DNA from: Adiantum capillus-veneris
Taxonomy: Eukaryota > Streptophyta > Polypodiopsida > Polypodiales > Pteridaceae
Reading direction: 5' to 3'
Length of the DNA: 64,000 nt
NCBI GenBank assembly: GCA_014529385.2
Contig: CM043951.1
Coordinates: 111,373,469 to 111,437,468, forward strand
Below are positions 1 through 8,989 of the stretch, piece after piece. The notes below the pieces were generated by a model that was not told the DNA's origin, did no database searches, and was given only the letters and a program-made list of their open reading frames with translations. Within the stretch, counting starts at the first letter, position 1; each line of letters begins with the position of its first letter. Made by a program: the position numbers and the translations under genes.

Positions 1-317
1 CAAGGGGGGACCTCATGAGCAGGGCCCGGATGTGGTCCTCCTGGCGCTGCGGAAGTGTCCCTTGGAAAGGCATCACCACTTTCCCAAGCTTCCTGTAGTT
101 GCTCTGTGAAACCTTTAGGGAGGTCCTGAAAACATTGCTGGTTAAATAGACTAGATGGACATGCATGAAAACCAGGGCCTAGGTTCTGGCTGATGAGTGG
201 TCTGTGAGGCGGTGGATTAGAGTACCACCATGCGTTTTCATGAGAGGTAGACATGGGAGGGAGAATCAATGGTACCAACTGCCCTAGATTAGGGGAGGTG
301 ATGGGAGGGTACGACAT
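1..317 (-). CDS. Proline-rich open reading frame, cut by the left window edge
   Basis: On the minus strand an ATG at 317 opens a frame that stays free of stops to base 1 (105 codons and still open), with an in-frame TAA just upstream. The visible protein is rich in Pro, Ser and His, begins MSYPPITSPNLGQ, and has no domain I recognise. It lies head to head with the histone H3-like gene, separated by the hairpin repeat array at 391-785, so the two could share a control region. The frame is longer than chance would favour at this base composition, but biased sequence can stay open by accident and no homology supports it. It could be the first exon of a gene lying to the left. Confidence 0.35.
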   Translation of the reverse strand, partial: MSYPPITSPNLGQLVPLILPPMSTSHENAWWYSNPPPHRPLISQNLGPGFHACPSSLFNQQCFQDLPKGFTEQLQEAWESGDAFPRDTSAAPGGPHPGPAHEVPP

Positions 318-390
318 GACAGTCAAGTCAGCATGGACTTAAACATCTCCTTCACATTCGTATTTTGTTGCACCTATTCGCTTACTACTA

Positions 391-785
391 CACTTTTTTG
401 AGGTTAGTACCAAGCGAATAAGGGAAGGCAAACTCTCTTCCATGCACCTATTCTCTTGGTACTGACTTTAGAAAAATTAAATGATATCTGCTATTACACT
501 TTTCAGAGATCAATACCAAGCAAATAAGGGAAGCAAAACTCTTCTTGATGCACCTATTCGCTTGGTATTGACCTCAAAAAATTTAAAGGATATATGCTAT
601 TACACTTTTCTGAGGTCAGTACTAAGCGAATAAGGGAAGGAAAACTTTGTTCAATGCACCTGTTCGCTTGGTACTGACCTCAGAAAATATAAACGATGTT
701 TGCTATTACACTTTTCTGAGGTCATTACCAAGCAAATAAGGGAAGGAAAACTCTATTCGATGCACCTGCTCGCTTGGTACCTCCC
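391..785. repeat. Four tandem 106-bp repeats, each an inverted repeat
   Basis: The string CACTTTT recurs at 391, 497, 603 and 709, an exact 106-bp period; the fourth unit is shortened at about 780. Each unit holds an arm like GAGGTCAGTACCAAGCGAAT and, about 28 bases later, its reverse complement, so each unit can fold into a hairpin with arms of roughly 20 bp. The arms of neighbouring units can also pair with each other across the AT-rich linker. The array fills the space between two divergent reading frames. It could be a transposon-derived satellite, a regulatory array or a small-RNA source; the sequence alone does not decide. Confidence 0.85.
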
Positions 786-853
786 TTTTCTTAAATCTTA
801 AGTCCCTTGTGCTGACAAATGAAATGTCGTTTTTTGTTATGCTATTTGTGGAG

Positions 854-1294
854 ATGCCTCATGGAAAGGCCACGCCTAGAAGGGCAACAAGTGACTCTTT
901 GAATGCTCAAGAAAGAAGATGCCGATATGAGGTGTACAGAGGTGTACCGCAAGAGCTGCGAAGGGTCAAACGACATGTTCAACCGATTATTCCACGTCTT
1001 CCTTTCCAACGAGTAGTGCAAGAGATTTGCAAGAAGTGGAGAGTCAGCATGCGATGGGCCAGCAGTGCACTTCTCTGCCTTCAAGAAATTGCAGAAAACT
1101 ACCTCGTTGAATTATTCAACGATGGATATATACTGGCTGCCCAAGCACACCGTGTTACTATCATGCCACAGGATTTTGACACTCTTCGGAGGGTGCGCTT
1201 CCGCTATCATGGGCTGCTTCAGCCAGTAGCTATCCGTGATAGGAGAAGAATGGATATTCTTACCATCCCTCCTCTCCATCCTCGTGCACGATAG
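854..1294 (+). CDS. Highly divergent histone H3-like protein
   Basis: The frame from the ATG at 854 encodes 146 residues; in-frame ATGs at 824 and 839 would add a hydrophobic leader, and 854 is chosen because it gives an H3-like basic tail. Residues 24-115 follow the H3 fold: a basic stretch before PRLPFQRVVQE (47-57), then SSALLCLQEIAENYLVELF (70-88), then AHRVTIMPQDF (98-108) and LRR. These match the H3 alpha-N, alpha-2 and loop-2/alpha-3 signatures without gaps. The N-tail is short (about 23 residues) and lacks the H3 ARKS motifs. The C-terminus runs about 30 residues past where H3 ends. A Trp before the alpha-2 helix and DF after IMPQ recall plant CenH3, but loop 1 has the canonical H3 length. 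It would act in nucleosomes. It could be a fast-evolving H3 variant, a CenH3 or a decaying copy; the H3 relationship itself is secure. Confidence 0.78.
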   Translation: MPHGKATPRRATSDSLNAQERRCRYEVYRGVPQELRRVKRHVQPIIPRLPFQRVVQEICKKWRVSMRWASSALLCLQEIAENYLVELFNDGYILAAQAHRVTIMPQDFDTLRRVRFRYHGLLQPVAIRDRRRMDILTIPPLHPRAR

Positions 1295-1394
1295 ACATAT
1301 CTGTCTAGGGTTGAATCAAACAGCAGAAGGACACGATCACGGGTCGAAGAAATGACACAGATGGGCAGGCTGAGATAGCATAGAGGGGCATGAG

Positions 1395-1790
1395 CAAGCC
1401 ATGGTGGACCTCGGGGCAGTCATGAAAGAACAAAAGATAGTTATGGAGGAGCCAGCTTAACCCCAAAATGAGCAAGTCATGGAGGATCTGGAGCCAGTAA
1501 GGGCTGATGAGGGGCATGAGCAGGCCAGGGTGGACCCTGAGGCATTTATGGAGGAACCAATATTGAAGGAAAATGAGCAAGGCATGGAGGATCTGGAGCC
1601 TGTGCCTGTTAGGGAGGAGCCTGAGGTAGCCACGGATAAAGCTCAAGAAAGGCAAGGGCAAGGCTTAGCTTTCGAAGGTCCATCCAACGAGGAGTCTTTA
1701 TCAGATGATTCGATTATTTTAGAGCAAATCAACGAAGAGAACAAAGAGGAGTTGCAAGTTCTACTCAGCATAGTGCCTCTGCATGCATAG
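1395..1790 (+). pseudogene. Acidic tandem-repeat coding remnant after the H3-like gene
   Basis: Two imperfect copies of a roughly 110-bp unit encode acidic sequence around GHEQA, MEEP, NEQ and MEDLEPV. The first copy has an in-frame TAA at 1458-1460 and a frame change near 1390. The second copy is open from ATG 1479 to TAG 1788 (103 residues, rich in Glu, with EESLSDDS near the end). It follows the H3-like stop by only about 100 bases on the same strand, so it may once have been an acidic extension of that protein or a separate exon. A good donor-like AAG|GTGAGA lies at 1807/1808. No family is recognised. Confidence 0.4.
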
Positions 1791-1933
1791 ATACTGCTAC
1801 CTAGAAGGTGAGAGGAAGCCTACATTTTCAACCTCGATCAACAAGACTTCCTGTGCATGCGCAGTTTCAGCAACTCCAACGCAACGGATGGGGTCGTCAA
1901 CATTGCTTTGTGTTAATTCTCATGCTCTGTAAA

Positions 1934-2215
1934 AGTCATGGCTAGTTCATTAAATGGCTCACTACCAAGACATGGGTCAATACCAAGCGAGTCAGTGGCT
2001 TATGGAATTGGATAGTGATACTACTCGCTCGGTATTGACCATGTCTTCACGATAGTTGTTAAGTTTTTCTTAATAAGTCATGCTTGATTCATTAGATGGC
2101 TCACTACCGCTAAGACATGGGTCAATACCAAGCGATTCAGTGGCTTATGGAATTTGATAGCTGCCCCAGTTGCTCAGTATTGACTCATGGGTTTGTGGCA
2201 GTGACAGCCCGTTGA
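1934..2215. repeat. Two 142-bp tandem repeats with hairpin arms
   Basis: AGTCATG starts at 1934 and again at 2076, a 142-bp period. Each unit contains an arm like AGACATGGGTCAATACCAAG followed about 35 bases later by an inverted copy (TCGGTATTGACCATGTCT in unit 1; decayed in unit 2). The core TCA(A/G)TACCAAGCGA is shared with the 106-bp array upstream of the H3-like gene, so the two arrays probably have a common origin. Confidence 0.7.
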
Positions 2216-2940
2216 AATATCTTAAGTTTAATCTCTGCCATTGATTCATGTTAGGCACGCTGTCTCGCTTCTGCCCCTTGAGGTTCAAAAAAAAATATAC
2301 GTAATAGATCCATTGATATTGCCTATGCTGTAGAACAGTGGAGTTTCTTTTTTGGCTCTGATGGGCTGGTTTAGCAGAGTCAATTTTGATCTAGCGCGCT
2401 TTCTGGTCACTTCATACAATCAATCATCAGTTTTTTCTTGCCTTGTAAAAACCATGTTGCATTTATGATCTTTCTCCTCATCTTTGATGGTTTTGGTGTA
2501 GTGATCATTGGAGTCTATTGTTATTTGACATTGAAGATAAGATTGTTTACTATGAAAACTCTGGGAAAAGCAGGGTGTTTCACGGTCGTGTAAAAACGTA
2601 AGGCACCTCTGGAACATTTGGAAGTAGTGTCTCTTTGTAATGTGTTGCTGACTCAAGTGGTTATGTATGTAGTGCCGCAAAAAAACTTGTATTCTATGTA
2701 GAGCATGTTTTGTTAGAACATGATCTAGGGAATACCATCCAGCATGAATGGGTAACCGTGCCCACACATGTTGATGACTATAGCTGTGGGGCTGGCGAAC
2801 TTTTTTGAATCCATTCTTTCACCTTAGTTAAATTTTTGATGTACCGAATGTAAGTAATCGTACTGTTTTATTGTTTGCTGCAACGTTTGTATTAAAAGAA
2901 GCAACATCTTTACTTACTTTCCTATTATCATGCTTCTACA

Positions 2941-3268
2941 GGAACTTCAATTACATAACTACACCCCCAATGATCTGCGCCATTTTTTTGTAATGGCCAT
3001 CCAGCATATTATAATCTCGGTAAACAGACGCACAAGAGAGGAAGGGGCGAGAGTTGAGGGGTTCGAACAGGCTTGCGTTAACAAAATGACGCAGCGCTAC
3101 AATCAGAGTCAAGAAGACGTTCGAAATATGCAAGAAGCAATAAATCAATATTATGCGGACGTCGTACAAGTAGAGGAATGGGCTACACATCGATGGCAAG
3201 AGCAAGAACAGAGGAAAGCTTCACAGGTGCAAGATGCATGGGAAGCCCTGGAAGAGGCCCGATTTTGA
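2941..3268 (+). CDS. Exon candidate: charged helical protein
   Basis: The bases before 2941 (pyrimidine-rich, ending TTCTACAG|G) make a strong plant 3' splice site. The frame then runs 108 codons to TGA at 3266-3268. The product begins ELQLHNYTPNDLRHF and becomes rich in Glu, Gln and Arg with a heptad-like pattern, suggesting a coiled coil over its second half. No family is recognised. It lies downstream of the H3-like gene on the same strand; a joined transcript is possible but the 5' donor is uncertain. Pseudogene status cannot be excluded. Confidence 0.35.
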
Positions 3269-3419
3269 ACGACATGAAAGGATGCCCAAGACCAACGTCC
3301 CTAGAGGTAGAACTAGCAGCAACAACCGAGGGAGAGGGCAGGGGACCAGTGGTAGCAACCGAGGGAGAAGACAGGGGACCAGTGGCACAAACCGGGGAGA
3401 GGACAGTAGCAAGCATTAG
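3234..3419 (+). CDS. Small RG/SN-rich frame with 33-bp repeats
   Basis: About three copies of a 33-bp unit (3325-3410) encode repeats of the type SNNRGRGQGTSG, an RG-rich low-complexity tail. The frame overlaps the end of the helical exon candidate in a different phase, so a frameshift or a splice would be needed to join them. It ends at 3419, just inside the inverted repeat that starts at 3415. It may be a real C-terminal tail or a minisatellite that happens to be open. Confidence 0.25.
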   Translation: MHGKPWKRPDFERHERMPKTNVPRGRTSSNNRGRGQGTSGSNRGRRQGTSGTNRGEDSSKH

Positions 3420-3866
3420 GAAGAGGATGGGGTGTAGGAGGGCCTCTTTATTTTCCATCAGCTTAAGGAGGTGATAAACATTTTGACAAATACGTGGATG
3501 CCATGTGTGCAAGAATGGTGGGTGTGTAAGAGGGGTGAAAGGATGCACTTTTCCCCTCCAAAAAGGAGGTGGAAAACTTTATGATTTTTGGCTTTCCACA
3601 ACTCCCATATATGGTCTCCGATTTGAGCGAGAGCATAGATCTTTAATCTACACGACGAGCTCTTTCCATAGATATGCTACACGATATGGTTTTGCCCGCC
3701 AGATTTTAAATTCCATTTTGGGGGGGAACTTTGAATTCAAATAAACTAGCTGTTTTGCCTGTTTGAATTCAAAAGTTGTCCTTTGATTACTTTCTCAATA
3801 CTAAAGGTTTGACTTCCTTAAACTGCCAAATAAAGAGGCCCTCCTAGACCCCATTCTCTTCCTAAT
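3415..3866. mobile_element. MITE-like element with about 55-bp terminal inverted repeats
   Basis: The segment 3415-3470 (ATTAGGAAGAGGATGGGG...) is repeated in inverted orientation at about 3812-3866 (...CCCCATTCTCTTCCTAAT) with a few mismatches. The 340-bp middle has no coding sign. I see no clear target-site duplication. A foldback or MITE-type DNA element is the simplest reading. Confidence 0.5.
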
Positions 3867-3869
3867 GGA

Positions 3870-4535
3870 AAGGGAGCAATAACTTGAATAAATCTTGAAA
3901 GAAACAACACAATTTGTAAAGTTTTGAGACAATGAAAAGTGTACATTTTTTAAACATTGTCTGACCACCACAAAATGTCTCTGTATTAGTCATTTTGAAG
4001 AGTACATCATGGTTTGCATGGCATCAAAGCTCATTGCGTGCACAAGGTATGTGACCTAGCTTCCGATGGAAGCAATTAAGTGAAGTGTATTTGTGAGTGA
4101 CTCCTTGCACAATGTTGTTTTCTCCTTGCATCTTGGAATGTGAAAAGAAGAAAAAATTAGATTCTGTCTTAATGTATTAAAGACAGTCAAAATTCATCCA
4201 TTTAGTAAGCACCTTTCTGAATGCATACAATTCCGGAAAAAGTGGAAGCTCTTCACATGTAAGATCTACCCTGAGCTGTGCAAGAGTTGTGCTTGACATT
4301 GTCTCCATCACAGTAAGTAGGCTATCTCGAAAGTAGAGCTCCATTGATAAAGGTTTGTTCTCGAGGCTAGACTCTCTATCTTGGTCAAGTGGAATAAGCT
4401 GTCCCCTAAGAAGATGAATCTAAAATAGTAAAACGACACTATGAAATTTTGAGAGCTTATAATGAACTTGCAAATTATGGAATTCTTTTGAAAAATATAG
4501 ATTTTACTTTGTGATTGTTTCCTATCCCAATTATC
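3870..4535. other. No gene seen
   Basis: AT-rich sequence without a supported reading frame, RNA gene or clear repeat. The part from about 4320 to 4535 may be the decayed 3' end of the minus-strand gene copy that follows. Confidence 0.5.
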
Positions 4536-4539
4536 ATCT

Positions 4540-5441
4540 TAAAAGTCCAAATAGCTCTCAGACTTGCAAATGAACATTGTTGAGATAGTTCTTATTTGCT
4601 CATCAAAGAAAAAATCTACAAACACTTCAAGAGGCATAAATAGTGCGAGCCAAACTATTTTTGTGTCAATTGCATACTTGAGGGACTTTTTGTATATCCT
4701 GAAACAACTTATTCCTAAAGCTTTCACTAGTTTGCGAAGCTGGCAAAGGCCAATTCTTGTTGTCAAAGGATGGAAGGGGCAAAGGAGCTACACGACTCCA
4801 AAAAATGAAGTTCTCGGTTCCACATATGACATATCATAAAAGAATATTCCATTATCTGCAGGTTCCTTGTGTTGTCTTCCTTGGTACATTTTCTCACCAA
4901 TAAATGCATGGAAAGCATCAAAAATCCCAACTATGCTCTCAACTGGTTGCTTGTCTGTTCTATTTGATGGATAAATATCTGAAACATACCAAAGATGATA
5001 TCAACCACTTAACATTCGAATATAATCATGCACTAAGTGAGATGCTCAAAATAACTTACAATTGGGTCGATGCCTTGGAAAACTTGGAGAAGATGTTTGC
5101 AACCTTAAGTCTGCAAGCTGGAAATCATGTTGTATGAGGACCTCTTTCACCTGCTTGCTTTGTGCACACACTTTAAACTCTTTAACTTGTCCCTTGAAAT
5201 CCTCCATGAAATCATTGCGTTGCCTCCTCGTCCTCCTCCTAGTTTGCAGTAGAACCCAACTTCCAATAGTTATTCGAGATGGGGGTATCCAAGCATGAAA
5301 TTGTGCAATTTGATAAACAAAAATAATATTTTCTCCCTTTTTTCTAAAAGAACTTGGCTCCAAAATGTCGATTTTCAATGTAACGTTAGCCTCTTCCTCA
5401 TTGGTCGAGCTCCACTCTCTCTCTAGAACTAAAAGGCCCAA
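4540..5441 (-). pseudogene. Unrecognised gene family, copy 1 (broken)
   Basis: On the minus strand, open pieces 5441-5046 (131 residues) and 4766-4539 (75 residues), linked by shorter frames, share landmarks with the copies at 5500-6232 and 16330-17190. Shared landmarks are a VxxQHDF/VKHDYMHKE segment, then MYQGR..., then GIFFYDMSYVEP, then FMPLEVFVDFF. This makes it a real decayed coding sequence of a repeated family. The family is not one I can name. It lies head to head with copy 2, about 60 bases apart, as in an inverted duplication. Stops and frame changes break it in at least two places. Confidence 0.45.
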
Positions 5442-5499
5442 AAGTGAGTCCGACTTTCTCCTAATGAAAGAGTAAACCTAGTTTGCACACCATATAGGA

Positions 5500-6232
5500 T
5501 GCTAGAAAGGGAGAGTGGAAGACTTCCGACTTGCTAGAGCCAAGAAGATAATGAAAGTGTTTTTGGTGCAGCACGCTTACATGCACAAAGAGATTCATCT
5601 ACAATCAAAAAGCTCAAATCTTCATCTGCACAGAGGTAGATATAAGTATTTCACACTTCTCTTCTTGTACGCAGTAGATTGTTATAATTTTGGTTTGTGG
5701 TTCTCTACTATGCTCAGTATTACATGTATCCCTCAAGAATAGAGGAATGGCAACCAATGAAGTGTGTCATACACATTTTAGATGTCAGGCATGGATCAAT
5801 TTGCGAAGAGATTTACAAAGGGAGAACACATATTTCTCTGGCCAAAAAAGGAATATTCTTTTATGATGATTTTTATGTCCCACCAAAATCTATGAAGGAT
5901 TGGGCACTATCGCCAAGATTGCAGTGCCTAGTTTTAGAAGTGGAAAGCGTCCATTTCCAGGTCAATAACAAGTGAAAACTATAATTGCAAGATATTTTAT
6001 GAGATCCAAAAAAGGATAAAGTCAACATTGCAAGAAAGCTAAGCAGAGTTTTAATGTTTATGCCCATCATTGTCTTTGTGGATTTCTTTGCAAAGCTTGA
6101 TGTGAAAATTTCTAGATCAATGATGTCAGCTAAGTGCTTAGACAATGAAGATGTGTTAGAATTTTTGGATGAGGTTGGAGTCCAAAAACAATGAATAGGA
6201 TCCTTTGCAAAGTGAAATCTGTCTCCATTACA
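5500..6232 (+). pseudogene. Unrecognised gene family, copy 2 (broken)
   Basis: This stretch is similar at the DNA level, by eye over most of its length, to 16430-17190. Open pieces encode VEDF...KIMKVFLVQHAYMHKEIHL, then EEIYKGRTH...KKGIFFYDDFYVPPKSM and, in another frame, FVDFFAKLDVKISRSMMS. The same order of motifs occurs in copy 1 on the other strand. Several stops and frameshifts show it is not functional. An unclassified transposable-element protein or an amplified host gene are both possible. Confidence 0.45.
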
Positions 6233-6489
6233 TGTAGATACATAATCCATACCCACAAATTCATTGTTTTTATAGTCTATGGCATCATGTGGGGGTAGAC
6301 TGGTTCCATTTGATCAAACCATGGATGATTTCAATGAGAATATCCTTTAGGACATTGATGTATGGATGCACAATGAACACTTGGAAACATTGAAGATAAG
6401 AACCAAGTGCTCGTTATACCAAATGTGACAAGACTTACGCAATGAGGAGTTAGATTTACCTTCAACTTATGATTTTCAGATAGTTGTAA

Positions 6490-6960
6490 AGAAGGTATGT
6501 AGGGTCTAACTACTCTATTTTTTCATAGAGAGGACACTACCAGAAAATGTTGAAAAAAATCCAATTGTGTCGTCCGGACCTATGAAAAATAAAGTGTTCA
6601 GACATGTGTCCGGCTACTCTATTTTCTCATAGAGAGGATACTACTAGAAAATGTGAAAAAGAAAATTCATGTCGTGTCTATGCGATAATATTGTAGTTGG
6701 TCTACCTACTCTGTTTTTTCATAGAGAAGATAGTACCAAAAAATGTTCTTATAAAAATATTTGTGTCGTCCCTATGCAAAATTAATAAAGTCGATCGGCC
6801 ATACGTTTGGACACTATTTTTGCATAGAGATGGCGCATGTTTAAAAAACATATAATAATACCTTTTTTGTCATCCCTGTGCAAAAACAGTGTATTCGGAC
6901 ATGTGTCCGACTACACTGTTTTTTCATAGCAACGACATGGCTTGAGTTTGCCAACATTTA
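6490..6960. repeat. Palindromic repeats of about 100 bp, CACTA-like
   Basis: The motif CTACTCTATTTTTTCATAGAG recurs at about 6510, 6614, 6706, 6809 and 6911 (92-105 bp apart). Each is partly mirrored by CTATGCAAAAATAGAG-type sequence and followed by GTCGTCCCTATG or GTGTCCG. The first unit contains CACTACCAGAAAAT at 6535, which resembles the end of CACTA (En/Spm) DNA transposons, whose subterminal regions hold such repeats. No transposase is visible nearby. The repeat is certain; the CACTA assignment is tentative. Confidence 0.55.
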
Positions 6961-7429
6961 TACCACATGAATTTATAGTACAATGGATTATCTTCTAATG
7001 AGAATCCAACTATTTGAATTGAAGAATCAAGAAAAAATATGAAGAAAACATGAAGGTTCGATTGAAATCAAATATGTGAAGAGAGAAAAGATGCCCGATG
7101 TAAGTCACCTTGAGTCGTCTTTGTGGATCAACATGGAGTTTGCAATGGAGCTAATAGAACATGTTTTGCAAAAATCTTGTTTGAGTTCGCGAGCACCTCT
7201 ATACATAGGAGTGCACAATTCTCAAGGTAAAATTTGAACTTATACAATTTACGATGCATGGATTTGATCGTGTGCTAAAATGCATGATTGGCATGATAGC
7301 ATTGTATTTATAGCTCTACAAGGAGATATATATAACATTTAAAATCTAAACTAAAGAGCTCAAAATGTTTATAAAAGAACATAAAGGTACCAATTTTTTT
7401 TTGTTTTGGTAACGTTTTTTCTTGGTGGT

Positions 7430-7600
7430 TATGTTGTCTCTATGCAAAAATAGAACACTCGTACGACCATCCGCGTGCTCTATTTTGCAAAGAGATGCCG
7501 CAATGTTACAAATGAGAAATATTGTTGCCCGTATGCAAAAATAGAGCACCCTAATGGCCGTCCGAGTGCTTTATTTTTTCATAGCATAGACACAATAGAG
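7430..7600. repeat. Second cluster of the same palindromic units
   Basis: Two more units (CTATGCAAAAATAGAACAC ... GTGCTCTATTTTGCAAAGAG, and the next ending GTGCTTTATTTTTTCATAG) match the array at 6490-6960. They may mark the other subterminal region of one element of about 1.1 kb (6.49-7.64 kb). I found no convincing terminal duplication. Confidence 0.5.
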
Positions 7601-7669
7601 AACCCCAACAACAAAGACACAATAGAACAATACGGCCATCCGGCATAGTCAAAATTGCACATACTTAGC

Positions 7670-8155
7670 CTTTGGTGAAACTTCAACCTCTCATATCTTG
7701 GCCATTTGAACTCCGATTGCCAAACCAAAAAGACTGACATTCATCGTAAGCTTATCACTTTAGACTCAGGCATTCGCTTAATCTCTATAACATAATCTGC
7801 AATTGTTCAATCCGGTAGGGATCTCCAAACCACTTTGAACTTCAAACCACCATAGCTTTCACTCTAGAGGTCCATTTGAGGAGCCGTTTGGACCAGCTTC
7901 TATGCAATATATATTGAGGGCCACCTTTGACACTCCCATTTCTACACCTTTCACCCTTCAAACATTATCTTCTCACAAACACGTATGTAGAGTATTTTGG
8001 ACCTAAAAACCTCATAAAGCATACATAATTGTTGCTACTTGCCTTCTCTTGACCTTCACAATTTCTCAATCACTTCGGAATGCCCTTGAAAGCCCATATA
8101 AGCTTGCATTGAACTCCTTCTAGTACCAACCAAGTTTAGATGCACCATCATTGTC
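7670..8155. repeat. Dispersed direct repeat, copy 1
   Basis: This block, beginning near TTTGGTGAAACTTCAAC, is repeated in the same orientation at 13425-13885 with many substitutions. Shared anchors include CTCATATCTTGGCC, ACCACTTTGAACTT-type sequence and GGAATGCCCTTGAAAGCCCA. The pair flanks about 5.3 kb and could be old LTRs, but no primer site, polypurine tract or target-site duplication could be fixed. Confidence 0.6.
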
Positions 8156-8159
8156 CAAC

Positions 8160-8985
8160 CCCTTTGTTGAGCATTCACGTTAGACCAAAAAAATCCTTTA
8201 CAGCTTGACTAGGAATTTCAAACCTAGAAAACATTGTGAGCAAACGTGAAAAATCACCATATATACAAAGCCCTACTCCTGCTTCTTGCTTCGAATCCTC
8301 AAGTGGGTTTCCCCACCCCCTGCATAGTCTGACCTTGTGGATAAAACACCTACCTTTGCTTGCTTCCATCCATTCTCAACAACATTCAAAAGTGATGTCT
8401 CCAGGCACGTAGCCATCCATGCACACAATAAGCCCATAGCATCTTTACAACTATTCAAGCATGACCCTACCTCCTCTGTGCTTCAGAACGAGAACCACCA
8501 TGCACAACATTGTGATTCATAAACATATATGGCTCTACCAGCACTCTTGACCCTCCCTCCCAACCGTGTAAAGAAAAGATCTCATGAAGGGAACCCTCTA
8601 TCTAATGGATAGAACATTGCACCATTGCACCTACAAGCATACCTTTCAACCACAAATTGTGTATCTCCCTTGAAAACTTGGTCACACCATGTGAGGACTA
8701 TTATTCATGAATAATGGATCTTTTGCTCAACACTCTCCTTCATATCTGCACAAATCCAATTCTAGCATCATCAAGCCTTTCTTCATCAACTAGCCCTTCA
8801 TGATCAACCATCACTTTTACCTTGTCGACTTCATATGCCTGACGTTCTAACATCTTCTCTCTCACTTCATTCTCCATACTCAAGACTTATACCTTTCATG
8901 GATGGTGGCAAAACTTCATACCTGATGCACCATGGTAGCACATTCCATTTTAAGTTTGACAATCACAACCATCAGCATGGAACCA
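8160..8985. other. No gene seen
   Basis: Short frames only; none has a recognisable motif. The stretch lies inside the direct-repeat pair and may belong to an old element. Confidence 0.45.
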
Positions 8986-8989
8986 CATA

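Noticed and set aside
391..785. CRISPR-like array
   Set aside because: The 106-bp units are repeated throughout with no unique spacers, and the setting is a plant nuclear genome.
854..1294. Calling the H3-like gene CenH3
   Set aside because: Loop 1 has the canonical H3 length and LPFQR is kept, so single CenH3-like residues are not enough without a tree.
842..1661. Minus-strand open frames across the H3-like gene and the acidic repeat
   Set aside because: They are shadows of the plus-strand coding sequence, with no motif of their own.
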